Shown here: positions 1 to 12,500 of the stretch, piece after piece
How the letters are laid out: every line of letters begins with the position of its first letter
How positions within the stretch are numbered: the stretch's first letter is position 1
Origin: Brugia malayi
Lineage: Eukaryota > Nematoda > Chromadorea > Rhabditida > Onchocercidae
NCBI RefSeq assembly: GCF_000002995.4
Contig: NW_025062475.1
Location: 9,738,187 to 9,802,186, forward strand
Direction: 5' to 3'
DNA length: 64,000 nt
The notes under the pieces: generated by a model
The model's database searches: none
Told to the model about the DNA's origin: nothing
What the model saw: only the letters and a program-made list of their open reading frames with translations
Translations under genes and position numbers: made by a program

Positions 1-298
1 TTGTTGTTTTAGATTTTTAGTAGGTTGTATGGGGTTCGAATTAACCTTATAGAATGACTCCACAAAATTATCGATCTATTGCTCTGGAAAGGAAAAAGTG
101 GAGGGAATGTGCACCATAACATATTGATATATAATCTTAAGATTTATCACCTTAAGGTTATGTATGATTAGTCTTTATGCTACACTAAGTGGTCCCACTG
201 ACCATTTGCTACTCTAATTGAACTGAATTATCTGAAATGAAAATACTGCGGCACACAAAGCCTAAATTTAAGGGCAATAGCGCTAATTTTAATTGCAG

Positions 299-1820
299 AT
301 GTTTGGCTTGACAAAAATTATTAGGCAAGTTGCATTTCGTGCACCCGGTTCATATCTTTTTTCCTCTGCATCGTCAATACCGTTACCTGAAGCGTTGAAA
401 ATGCGAATTGAAAATATGATCTCATCTGCTCCGGTAGTAGTTTTCATGAAAGGTACGCAGCTGGAACCAATGTGCGGCTTTAGCAAAAATGTCAAATTGG
501 TGAGTTCTAGTTAAATATTAAAACAAAATAAGAGATCAGGGGTATTCTAAAAATTTTTTGATGGTAAAGCAGAAGAGAAAAGTTTTAATTGGATTTTTTC
601 AAGTTAATGAAAAATCAAGTCTATTGACTCCTTCATTCTATGAAGTTGGGATGATCTGATTTATTTAGCTAATGGTGGTAGCCATTTTTACACTCATATA
701 TGCGATCTGTACTATTTGAGTTTTTGCCATGAGCATATCATGACGACATAAACACTTTTAGCAAGAAAACAGTTCTAGTAATCCTCGGAGACAATTCAGT
801 TTTTGTGTTGTGTAGCTTTTAAATTTTGAAAAATACTAATTCATCGTAAGTTCAGATAAAAGCGCTTTTATCAGAGTATTACATAACTTGAAAATTTCTC
901 ATGCTTTCTTTTTGGGATTTTCTTCAGTCTTTTCTTTACAGGTATTAGATTTTCATGAGGTTAAATTCAAAGATTATAACGTACTCGGCGATGATGACCT
1001 AAGAGAAGGTATTAAAACATATAGTGATTGGCCTACGATACCTCAAGTAAGCTAATGTATTGGTTATTTACTTGGCGGTTTTTTCTTTGAAGAGGAAAAG
1101 TGAAGATATAAAAGTAATTTTTTCATCTAGAAACTTGAACTTCTTGAAAAAGATAATGTATTCCGAAAAGGTAGATATGACAATTTCACTTTTATTCTAA
1201 AACCTACAACAGAAAAGTTAAAATTGCCAAATAAATGTTATGTAAACATGTTTCTAACCGTTTCTTTGACCACCAGTGCCATGCATAAATAACTTTAGTT
1301 AATGCTGGGCATTTTCATTTATGGAAAATAAAACGCGTACATCAGAATGAAACATAACGATTCACACCAATTGGTGAAAGAAAAATAATTTTTCTTCTAT
1401 GTTCAACCAACCTGCTTTTTTTTTCTTTTTTCACCTCAAAACATGGAAGCATTTATAAGATATCATAAAATATACACAAATAATGTGCAATGATAAGACA
1501 AATTTCACGAAAAATGAGAGGAAAGAAAAACAATAAATAAAATGAATGGTACCTAATAGAAACGAGCTATGTATTTTTTCCCTTTAAAAGAATATATTTT
1601 CTAATCTGCATACTCTCTGTAACAAATATAAAGTAAGGAAAAGGAAAATAAAATTATATAAATTCTCTTTTAGGTTTACGTGAATGGCAACTTCATAGGT
1701 GGTTGTGATATTCTTGTTCAAATGCACAAAAAGGGTGAAATAACGGACCTCTTCGAGAAAGAAGGTATAAAAACACGATTTTCGAATGCTTTAAACGACG
1801 AAATAAAAACATTAGGATGA
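299..1820 (+). CDS. glrx-5: Mitochondrial monothiol glutaredoxin, GLRX5 type
   Basis: Three exons are seen: 299-499, 942-1046 and 1674-1820, joined in phase, giving 150 aa. The monothiol active site CGFS is present with the cysteine at residue 59, preceded by VVVFMKGT. The second exon carries DWPTIPQ and the third [10 protein letters not shown], the glutathione-binding TVP-type and GG-C motifs. Residues 1-30 are basic and Ser-rich, which fits a mitochondrial presequence. Proteins of this family carry and transfer [2Fe-2S] clusters in the mitochondrial matrix. The ATG follows directly on TTTTAATTGCAG, so a spliced-leader acceptor at 298/299 is likely. The residues just before the CGFS (TQLEPM) differ from the usual TPEQPQ. 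The stop codon overlaps the end of the opposing phosphatase gene. Confidence 0.95.
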
Positions 1821-4800
1821 CGTTGCCGAGCGCAATATTTGTGCTACAATTATCGTCATATTATCACAACCAGTACCATCTCCAGCTGTATTTGGTGACA
1901 AGCAGTGATCACAAATCTACAACTAATTTTTTTTTGCGATATTAAGAAGTACAGTTTCCTAATAGCATTGCATATTTATATTGCACTTTTTTGTACTTTG
2001 CCAGCAATATATTTGCCCAAGTTGTGATCGGTTAAAATCGAACATTTACTTTTAAATACAAAATTTTATTAAAAGAAAATAATGCTCTGCTGCAAATGAT
2101 TTATTTTATGAAAAGCATGCACGTAACTTTCGATCTTGCTACTACAGAGATTTCTCATCCCAAGCCACCTCTTATTTTTCTATCGTCAGTATGTGTCACT
2201 TGGATATGCACTCTGTCTTTTGTGTAAATTCAAACATTTGCCTTCTCTAATTGGGAAGAATTATGTTAATGCTGCAGGAATGTTCATGCTGAAGATCCTT
2301 TCAGAAAATTTTGTAGTTCTGCTATTTCGTTTTTTTTTTTTTTTTGCAAAGAAATTAGTTTTTCATCTGAAATGCGAAATTAGAAGTCAATTTATAGTGA
2401 TCTAAATTGTATAACATAAGCCGGAAACATGATCTATATATCCATCTAATATGTCTTTTTCAATTCAGAATTAAGATCACTTTATGCATTGGATATATTT
2501 GCATAGGATACTTTTTTAAATATCTGAAATTTTATTTAATCATAATCCCTGAAAGATACGACGAACAAACCTGTTCGCAGATGTCCTTTAGATTGACACC
2601 ATCATTTATCCTTCGTCGTACGAAATCAACCGCTTCTTGACTAGTGAGGGAATTCCTGAAGTTGCAGATCACTTGGTAGCAAAAATTGTAAAATAAAACA
2701 GAACTTGAAGATTTGGAAAACTCCAGCAATAAAGTATATGTCATACCATATACCATCGCAAGCAATAATGATAAATTCGTCGCCTTCTAAAATTTTGTAC
2801 TGTTTAACATCCGGTAATGCCGAGATCATCTGTTCTTTTAATGGTAATGCAGCATTTTTCTTATAGAAATGATCACCTAAGGCTCTGAAAAGGATTGAAT
2901 ATCAAAAAAATGGGCATATAAGCATCGAGTTTGGCATCGCAAAATCGCAATACTCATTGGAACTCTTTCGAGCAAATTTTTTAAAAGGAATGCACCAATC
3001 CTGGATTTCTTTGAAAGAGAACCACATGACTGCAGCTTCTTGGAAAGAAAAATAAGCTGACCTGGAAAGATTCAAGCCACCGTTAACTCGACCATCGATA
3101 CTAATTTCGCCTCCAGCTGTTTCAATTCGCCTCCTCTCTAGAAAAAAATCTCGCTTCAGTAAACAGCCGACATAAACAAAGCTGAATTTTCTCTATATTT
3201 TAAATAAAGTGATCAGTTAGTAGAAAAAATTTGGCTTTGTCAAATTTCTACATTTTACTGAAAAAAAAAACAAACCTGTGTCATCTTCTGGCTTGTGATC
3301 AACCGACAGTTCAACAGCCATACCGTCACGACACAGCACTGCCCGACTATCACCCGCATTGCCAACTACTACCTTATCCTAAAATAGCAGCATATGCAAT
3401 GAAACACTTTTGAAAATAAGTAATCGTAATTTAAAATTATTTTCTTGTAAAAGTTTCGAAAATATAAAAAACAAATTCCTGTCACTAATGAATTACAAAT
3501 ATGGGAATATGATACCTTATTCTGTAATATTTCTAATATTCTGTAGATGCTATTCAAATCTCGTAATAGAATTACAGAATAAAATATTACCTTGAAAACT
3601 ATGACAACGCATGCTGTCGTGCCTGAATCTTCACCTGGAGTATCACCCGATGGGCAAGAATAGGCCTGATCAGTCTACAATATTGCACTTCAAATAACAT
3701 GTTATGACAGTAAATAATTATCAATCATCCAGAACTGCTTTCTCATATCTAGTGAAAGATTTGATCTTGCTATTGCAATCTTGACCATTAGTCGGTTTTA
3801 AAACTTGAATTTACTTCAACAGTTTCTGACGATAAATGTAGTACATTTCACACATATAACGAAATAGAAAGAATACAGTAGTTTTTATTAGTACTTAACA
3901 AGATATTTTGAACCTACATCATCAATTTCCTCATCATCCACTTCCTCCTCCTCTTCACCATCACTCATTTCTTCGTCAGCATTGTAATCTTCATCTACTG
4001 ACTCTGAATCCGAAGAAAACGTAACTTGTCCCTCCAAAGTTCTAAAATATTCAAAGTGATACGTACACTGTAAAAATTCTATAAATAATATGTTATTTCC
4101 TTCCATTTCTTTCAAAAAATCCAGTGCAGAAGAAATCAACGCAGAATACTTTTCTTTAAAAGTATTTTTTCAGATGAAGCTATCGACAAAAAGACTGGAA
4201 TTAATAGTTACTTACGCAGAAGGATGAGGAATCTCCCCGGATGGCAGAGAGCCATCTCCATCACCTGAATCGATCGAAGTTATAGTAGCATCAACTTCTG
4301 CAGGACCAGCGACTTCCGGCTCACTATTTACCGCTTCACTTTCCCCAGCACTTTCGCATCTAAAATAAGAGTAAACATTAGAGAACTATTAAAAGGATCA
4401 CAATTATTGTTTTCATTAATAAAATTCAATGAAAACAAAGTCAGTTGAATTAATTAGATGAAAAATGATATCGTTATGTTACTGTAAAACAACAGCTCGA
4501 GTTTAACATTAACCTTTCATCTTGAATCACAGCCACTGTTTCACCGACCGCTGATCTACCTAAGAGTGTAGCTTTGTTCTGACTTTCTGTTATGTCTTCT
4601 TCAACATCTGCAATTAATGCTAATATAGCTTCCTATATAATCTTAAAATGCTGCAAAATCATTACAATGCTCTCATCAGATTACTAAGACAGACAATAAA
4701 AAATTAGGCAGATATGTAAAGAAAATGAGCTCCTTTGAAATTCACTCTTCCTTAAACTTGTTATATTGATTGCCGAGAATCAATATAACAAAATTTGCAC

Positions 4801-6348
4801 GAAGTTAAATTGAATTTTTCAAATTGACAGCACAAACCATCTAAGGATTTGGTGCGTTTCATTTTCAGGATACTTGATGAGGAGTCACTGGGTCGTTTTC
4901 TGGCTTTTTCTTCCAGTCCCTTTTCTTCCGACTTTCTGAGCTGATTTTCATCAGCTTTAACTTCTTTATCGATCACAGTATCGCTATCCTGATCTTTTCG
5001 ATTTCCTCCCTGTTCCAATACTTTTGATCCGTTCTCTTCAATTTTCTCCTCAGACTCTTCCATTTTCTGAGTGTAGCATAAATGAAAGTTCGCATTTTTA
5101 TAAAATCCTTGTTTACTGGTTTGCGAAATCCAGAATATAATTGTCATACAAATTCACTAATGAGTAGGCGATAACTAATAAGTTTAAGCGCAAGGCAATA
5201 ACTGAGGTAAACATGAGAGAAAACTAATAGGTGATTACCTGCACCTGATCCTCTCCTCCGTCTTGCTGTTCAATCTGTGCCCGCAACTCGTCAAGATCTA
5301 TGACTGCCTGCTTTCCATTCTGCTCTCGATGTAAAATAATTCCATATCTCTCCAGTATGGTTTCAATTGGCATTCCAGCTTCTTCATATAATGCTTGCTG
5401 AATATGGAAGACAAACGAGCGATACTGATAAATTGTGATTTATGAGATATTGATGAATTATGTTCACTATTCTAAATTAGTCCACAACTAGACAAAAGTC
5501 AAATATACCTTGTCTTCGTCAATATCGCTTAATTCTTCACGTTTCGGTATTACACCACCTGCCATTTTCTTCAATTCTCTCATAACTGCTTCGGATCTAT
5601 AAAGTACCCGACTTTATCTCCGAAAACATGGAAGTCAGAAATTTCTTGCAAATAAAACCTAATGAACCAAGTGAATGCTTTAACAAAATAACCAAAATGA
5701 CTGTTTACAACCTTAATAATTCATCTAATTCCAAGAAAGTATCCTGTATAGCTTTTGCGTAATTACCCGAAAACCATGAATTATTTCCTTTCAACATATC
5801 TGGTAAATGGTGTGCACTGTATTGTGCCACTTCACTTCCTATAATGTATATCTGTTTAATAAAATTCAACATATGTCTCAAGAAGAAGAAAAAAAAAACT
5901 TAGAGCACTTGATCACGAAAATAATTATAAATATTATTGAGAAATTTACCTCCATGACCGTCGTACACTGCGAAAAAAGAAGAATCCTCATCATAATTTA
6001 TAATACAATTATGCGCATCCTAAAACGAAATATTTCAGGATATAAATATACAAAACTATTTACCTAACTTACTACTTCCAAAATATCAAATTCAAAAAGT
6101 GCTCATCTGACATCTTAGCATAAAAGTGTCAGGGCAAAAATGGTCCTACACATTTCTGTAGGGAAACACACCAATCTTTAAGAAATTCAAAGAAAAAGTA
6201 AACCTGAATTTTAGTTAATTTAAAATTTTCAAACAACCTCTTGATTGATGCGCCATCCTTGCATACTTGTCGCAGCATAATAAATTCGCTCATTGCCACC
6301 ACATTCAGATATTTTTTCGGTTATTGGTTTACTAAGATAGGCACCCAT
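1812..6348 (-). CDS. ppm-1.G: PPM1G-type Mg/Mn-dependent protein phosphatase
   Basis: Fifteen exons on the minus strand, 5' to 3': 6348-6238, 6019-5950, 5838-5712, 5596-5509, 5397-5239, 5066-4838, 4607-4514, 4359-4216, 4041-3918, 3674-3591, 3378-3276, 3137-3062, 2884-2747, 2655-2571, 1916-1812. All phases agree and the product is 578 aa. It begins MGAYLSKP and has all PP2C landmarks: MQGWRxxx[53 protein letters not shown] and GCDNMT. The metal-binding aspartates are intact. The catalytic domain is split by a long insert (exons 5239-4838 through 4041-3918) ending in a run of Asp/Glu, which is diagnostic for the PPM1G (PP2C-gamma) branch; that branch acts in the nucleus on histone and splicing substrates. 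The insert also has a basic patch (KARKRP). Confidence 0.95.
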
Positions 6349-8399
6349 ACGTTTTAATTGCTTCCAGCTATATGTATGCAACTACAAAGGCGATAAAGTC
6401 GATCCGAAAAGAAGCAGAAATTTAACTACAGTATTTTATAAACAAAAGCTTCTCTTTCAAGATATTACAACAGAAACATATGTCACTTTAAGCATTTATA
6501 AGCAGTAAAAAAGAATATGAACGAGAATAATATAAACCATGAAATAATATAAATACTCATAGGTTACATGCAAGTAAGTGGCAACTAGTTCCAAGTTATC
6601 TTCAGTAAAATAACTTGATTAAAAAAAAGAAATTTAGGGAAAATTGTTGAATCTACGTGGAAAATACAGGTGATAATTCAAGCAAACTTTATATAATTAA
6701 GTACTTCTGCTTTGGGAAAAAGGTAATATTCGTAGAAAATTCAACTGCAAGAATAATATTGATAATGATATATACGGAGCTGAGTAACCAATATTTAAGG
6801 TATGCAATTACTGGAATAATCAGTATCCACTATTTAATTAATGAGGCACATAATACTAAATATTCAACTAAAAAAAATCAGCGCCCACTGAAATGAGACT
6901 TCCTATCTTATCACAAAAATAACAAACAATAATCATCATTTAGTGGAATATCTGTTAACATCTGATAACTAACCAGTACAGTATTTAGCAAATACAAATA
7001 TCATATACCAAAATTATTTAGTTCAAATAAAGTGATATTTATGAATATACATTATTTAGATCTTAAAACATCAACAACATTATGATCCCTGAGTTTCTAA
7101 GTATCTCTTATATCAATTATAATAAAAGAAATCTGTACATTAAATTCTAACGTAAATAAAAAGTGAAAATATCATAAATGCATTACTGTTATCTTATGAA
7201 TCTATGTCAAATTCATTTTTACAGAAAATGAAAAATGTAAAAAGATCAAACTGAATTTAATTTTCCCCTTGAGATATCAAATGGCTATAGGAAAATTGAC
7301 GATAGGCAAATAGACGAAGCAATGAAAATGAGACAGACGGAATTTCTAGTTTCAATGACCTTAAATTTTAAAATTTACAATAGTCATTCCTTATCTCTTC
7401 ATCAGTTAACAAATAACCTTATCTGTACGCAATAAATACATCAACGAACTATGCAGCACCACATATCACGCAAGCGTAAAAAGCAACAAACCAAACTTTT
7501 TCCCAATTACCACTGAAATCAGTTATGAAAATTATATTACACGGCTAACATAAAATATTTCACGGCTAGCCGGGACTTCCGTGAATTAAAAGCGGCCAGT
7601 TGGCAAAACTTCTGGTCATTGTGTAGCAGTCATGCCCACTCTCACAGACATGTAGTTCTTTCTTAGTTTTCGTTTTTTGGGTGGGTGTTTATTTGTATGA
7701 CAAGAAATTTCATCGACTAAGTAGTAATAACTTGTAAAGCAAACATCCAATCAATTTTTAAAAGTTGAAAGCTCCAAAGTTTTGATTTATAAGGTTTAGT
7801 TACTTGATCAATAATTTTTTTTATAAATTCTTAATTTCTGTAAGTTTTGAATTTACTTAACTTCATTGTTCTTTATTATTCACACTTATGCTTCTGTACG
7901 ATTGACTACAAGGAAGTATGGTGTGTTGATTTACAATTTATCGTATGTCTATAGAGCTATAAACTGATTGAATTTGTTTGTGTTTAATACTTGCTTATGT
8001 TGTGTTAAATTTCATTTTTTTTTCTTCTGTATTCATTGTAAGCAAATTTTGTAATACTTATTCAAATGATGCTATCTTTACTGATTAAAGAAAGAAATCT
8101 TTTGATATTTGATGGATTTTCAACAATTTCAAATTTAAAACACAGATAAGAAAGGAAATAGCCCTAATGTTTTTTGAGTTATTTTCACTTATACTTACGT
8201 TTGATTGATAAGTGATGATAGGGATTGACAACTGATACAGCAATTGTATTTGTTATGAACCGCTGTTTTTTGTAAATATGTTGAAAATGGATTTTGTTAA
8301 ATTCTGGTCTTAAAATATGATACGAGTGGAATTTGTCTACATAATGGTAAGAAAGTTCATCGATGAGTCTGTAAGGCCTACATACATACAGTTAATCAG

Positions 8400-8455
8400 T
8401 TTTATTTGACTAACATTGCTTTAGAATTAATTTTATTTCACTAACTTGCTTTAGC
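8400..8455. repeat. Imperfect direct repeat, about 26 nt x 2
   Basis: Copies at 8400-8425 and 8431-8455 share TTTTATTT.ACTAAC and TTGCTTTAG with a few changes. Confidence 0.6.
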
Positions 8456-8748
8456 TTTCACTATGTAATCAATTTTTTTGATGACATTGCGGTATATCCA
8501 AAAACAAAAAGGAAGGTACCAGTAAATGTTAGTAACACGAAAGTAAATGTTAGTTAAAAAAAAAAAAAAAAAAGCGGATCGATCCATCTGTTTAGTATTT
8601 CACTGTTTTAATTTGTGGTCTTTTCTGTTGAATACTAATGCTTGTAAAGTTTTCACATTTTAATGCATTTTGACGTCAAACACATATTAGGCATTAGCGG
8701 ATCAGTACTTTTGCGTTTTTTTTTTAGTTCCTAACCATTACAGGTCGA

Positions 8749-8824
8749 TTGGTACCTTACTGATGATCCTGTCTGTTATGGGCTATTGGTATCTTCCTAT
8801 TGATTCTGATCTGTTACAGGCTAT
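8749..8824. repeat. Imperfect tandem repeat, about 38 nt x 2
   Basis: Copy 1 is 8749-8785 and copy 2 is 8786-8824. Both begin TTGGTA, contain CTG near the middle and end with GTTA..GGCTAT. The bases before copy 1 (CATTACAGGTCGA) look like the end of a third, older copy. Confidence 0.7.
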
Positions 8825-9025
8825 TTCATATTCTGGCCATTATTATATTCCCGTATTTCATCTTAGCTTTGAACAATCCGGTAGGCATTTATGTTTTTTC
8901 AAACTTTTGAACGAGTAGTAACCCTTCCATGTGATTACCATCAAGTTCTCTTTTTGATTTTAAATTTTATACATGGAACAACGAAATAATATATGGTGGT
9001 CCTTAAAAAAAGTGAATTTTATATA

Positions 9026-9091
9026 GGTATATCAATCGAGAAACAATTTAATTCAGTTGGTATATCAATCGAGGAACAATTTGATGTAGTT
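9026..9091. repeat. Tandem repeat, 33 nt x 2
   Basis: Units at 9026-9058 and 9059-9091 are adjacent, equal in length and differ at only a few positions. Each begins GGTATATCAATCGAG and ends with AGTT. Confidence 0.85.
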
Positions 9092-9288
9092 GCATAACTT
9101 TTCTCAGGATTTTGCATGTACAAAAATTCCAGTTTTTGTTAGAAATCTTGTCTAATTGAAAGAAAAGAAAAAACGAATTTGCCAGTGGATTACTTTTTTA
9201 CTAGATTGAATGAATGCACTATATCTTAAATACGATTAATATTAATCGTAAGTGAAGCTTTATACAATTAAATTATATATATATATAT

Positions 9289-9385
9289 ACGATAGAATAT
9301 CGTAGATGCTGTCATTGACTGTACTGGGAGGCGGTGGAATATTACAAATGATGACTTCATATTTCCACCTTTGTCCGAAATATTA
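9289..9385 (+). pseudogene. Decayed duplicate of DAGL exon 1
   Basis: This 97-nt block aligns base for base with 9564-9661, which covers the start codon and most of the first coding exon of the DAGL gene. Both copies begin with the hairpin ACGATAGAATATCGT followed by AGATG. The upstream copy lacks one base in the stretch after CTGGGA, which shifts the frame, and carries both silent and replacement changes. The donor site of the real exon (GTGAGT) is replaced by poly-A running into an AT microsatellite, so it could not be spliced as the original is. I read it as a non-functional pseudo-exon. Confidence 0.85.
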
Positions 9386-9397
9386 CTTTCATTATCC

Positions 9398-9405
<8 letters not shown>

Positions 9406-9444
<39 letters not shown>

Positions 9445-9445
9445 T
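9406..9445. repeat. AT dinucleotide microsatellite
   Basis: A nearly perfect (AT)n run lies directly downstream of the decayed exon copy. It is likely to vary in length between individuals. Confidence 0.9.
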
Positions 9446-9563
9446 AAAAATACGGTTAAGCACAATATATCTGTATAATTATACTTCATTACAAATTTTT
9501 TAAAAAATTTTCAAGATTTTACGTAAATTTTAATTAAAATATATTTATTCGAGTTAGTGATAG

Positions 9564-9578
9564 ACGATAGAATATCGT
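9564..9578 (+). promoter_or_regulatory. Hairpin just upstream of the DAGL start codon
   Basis: ACGATA-GAA-TATCGT can form a 6-bp stem with a 3-nt loop, ending two bases before the ATG. The same 15 bases precede the ATG of the decayed exon copy (9289-9303). A role in the 5' leader is inferred only from position. Confidence 0.4.
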
Positions 9579-9580
9579 AG

Positions 9581-12500
9581 ATGCCGTCATTGGTTGTATT
9601 GGGACGACGGTGGAATATTGCGAGTGATGATTTCGTATTTCCATCTTTGTCCGAAATATTAGTTCGCCTAGCGTGGTGAGTTTTTCGATTTTTTTTTCTC
9701 GCTAAAATAGCCACAGTTTGCAGCACTATATATCATTTAATACTCGCATTACGATTAATCGAACGTTTCAAACTGAACTATTCATTTCTTCCTTCCTTTA
9801 TTTTTCATTATCAGTGTTTAATTTTGGCTTTTAACGCAAAATACAAAACGCAACAGCTAATGGTGTCAAATTAAAGAGTTAAGAGCTATGATATTTATTG
9901 TCATTAATAAAAATTATTATTGCTACTTAGTCGTGATATTATCATTGGATGATGAGTGTTGCTATTTTTTCTGGTAGATAGTTTGAGTGAGAAAATAAAG
10001 AACAATAAGTGATGAAATAAAACAGAAATAGTTGTCATCACGATTTAGCATTTATAGTATTTGTTATCATTAATAAGAATTACTACTATTTAAGTTTAAT
10101 ATTATTATAGAGTGATGATTTCTACTGTTTGCATATGTTGCTTTTAATTGCATGAAGTGGTATAATTCCAGGATATCAACAACATGTATCATATTCATGT
10201 TAAAAAAGTGGGAAAGTTGTACCGATCAACACTTTCTCATTAGTCTTTTTTCATTGATTGGCATCAATGGTATAATTATTTTAACATGTTTTGTCATGGC
10301 ATTGATTAGTTCCCGCGGGTCTATCTTGGAACCACACAAGCGACGTCATGTCACGAAAATCATCTATATACGTGTGCCACTGCTTGTTTGTGAAATTGCC
10401 ATTACTGGCTCATCGACGATCTTTGCTTACAGTAAGCTTATCAAAGTCGAATAATTATTTTTGATTGTTATTCACATTCAGTAATTTTCTTTTAATCTGT
10501 TAAAATCTACTGAATCCCAAAGACTCAAATTTATTTTTAACTGCCTTCTATCTTTTCCCTTGAATCTAACAGTTAAAGCATCTTAGAATTTCAGTTATCG
10601 ATATCCTTTTTATCTGTGCAGGTTTTATTTTATTATTTCGCTAAACGAAAGGAAGAGAACTAAATTAAGCAAATGAGGAAAAAGAAGGAAATGAAAGAAG
10701 ACAGGGGTAGATAGAAAACTGAGAAAATAAATTCTGGAGTTAAGTTGGATTGCCCAGTGATTGTCATTTTAATATTATATATTTAAAAAAAAAAAAGGAA
10801 CATTGTTAGCAATCAGTTAATTATTTTTTTCCTTATTTCAGGTAGTCCGTCTCCATGTAGTCTTTTTACTATATTGCGTTTAACAGTTATGCTTCAATGG
10901 GCTCTCATAATAACAGTTTTAGTCGGTGTTGCCGTTGTATTTAATCCATCTGGTCGTAGTCGTATACAGCCAAGTTTCCGAACTGAGAATCAAGTTTGGT
11001 TGTTACGTCTGAAGTTGGTTAGTTTTATTCCGATTTTTTCCATTTCGTAAATTAAATTCTATCAAATTACTCGAGAAAATAAATTGACATCGGAAATTTT
11101 AGTTTTTGTTGACAAGAAACGAAGAAATGCGTGCAGCTTTAAAGGATATTGCTATTCTTACAACATCGTTTTTTGCTGATGTTGATTTAGTAGCATCCGA
11201 TATTCTGGCTGGTCTTTTAATGCTTGTTCATGCTCCTCATCGACCACCAAGTTCCACCACCTACGTTCCGGAAATTGAAGTACTTTTTTTCAACATTGTC
11301 TAAGTATTTAGTGATTTAACAACTTGAGATGATTTCCTAATATATGTAGGCTTACTCATTTTCGAAAATATTTACAGTGCTGTCTCGTGCCAGACCATTG
11401 CAGGCAAATATATCCTTACATCTCAATCAATACTTGGGTTTTACGTGCCTGATTTGTAAGCGATTCTGCTTGAAGATGAGAATATTAATATAGAACAAGG
11501 AATTTTGTGTGTATGACATGAATGATTTCTTAAGAATTTTAATGGTTTTCACAACTCATTTCTTTGGAAAATTTCGTAAAGAATCTAGTACTACATTGCT
11601 ACAAAAATAGATAAATTTTTGGAATTCTTTTATTACTGTCATATAATGATACTGTCCATAATGGTAGATAATGGGACTGTTATATATTGATATTTATTGA
11701 TATTAAAATATATTATTTGTAAATCAACTAAAGTTGACTGAACTGAAATATAAGTAAGTTATACAGCCACCAGAATGGATGACATTGGAGAATGCGCGTT
11801 ATATGGCGAAGTATATAGCGGCTATATATGGCTGGGAAATTTACATGTTTTACAATTGTGGTTGTTGCGATTGGCTAAAAGTATGTAAAAAGATCAAGTG
11901 TTGCGGAAAATGTTGCAGCAGGTCCATTTTCACTTTGAACTTCAAAATTTTTAATTAAATTGTTTTCTTTTGCAGTCATAGTCACGTAAATTAGAATTTG
12001 TGTATATAGTTCAATAGGCATGCTCAACTCTTCGAACTAGTCGAGTGAGTAAGGCAGAATCAGTTCACATTCCGATTTTATGATATTTGAAACTTTATTG
12101 TAATGAAATCTGGTTAGTTTTCGAAAAGTATCCGGCATTCTTTTAGATTTTTGACAGCGAAAGCATATGTAGCATATGTATTGTTTAAACTTTTCAAAAT
12201 GGGTAGGTAAACAACATTGCTGGAACACGTAATCATGAGAAATTATTTTACAGGCAAAATTTTCCAGTTAGAGGTGATAATTGCTGTGCATGTTCTACAG
12301 CTACTTTCCTTGCGATAACAGAATGTAAGGAAACTGATGTCATTTTCGTATCATTTGCAAATGAACTCTATCAGGTAGTATTTTCTGTTGTTGCAAATAA
12401 TCTCGGTTAAGCAGGATAGAAATAGTCATTTTTATATTATTATGACAGATACTATTTTTTAGGTACCATTTATCGTACTTGTAGACGTAAAAGCAAAAAG

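Larger units (their letters stand above)
6349..9580. other. Divergent intergenic region, PPM1G to DAGL
   Basis: This 3.2-kb stretch separates two divergently transcribed genes and should hold both promoters. I see no coding exon. It contains a more GC-rich spot at 7541-7600 with CACGGCTA twice and the palindrome GGCTAGCC, a poly-A run near 8558-8573, three imperfect tandem duplications and a decayed copy of the DAGL first exon (listed separately). Open frames here, such as the one near 6657-6896, are short and have no recognisable similarity. Confidence 0.6.

Noticed and set aside
1..60. GGGGTTCGAATT, resembling a tRNA T-loop
   Set aside because: No acceptor, D or anticodon arms can be built around it.
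12037..12228. Minus-strand 63-codon ORF with several Cys inside a DAGL intron
   Set aside because: It has no recognised family, no splice context, and lies wholly inside an intron of a well-supported gene.
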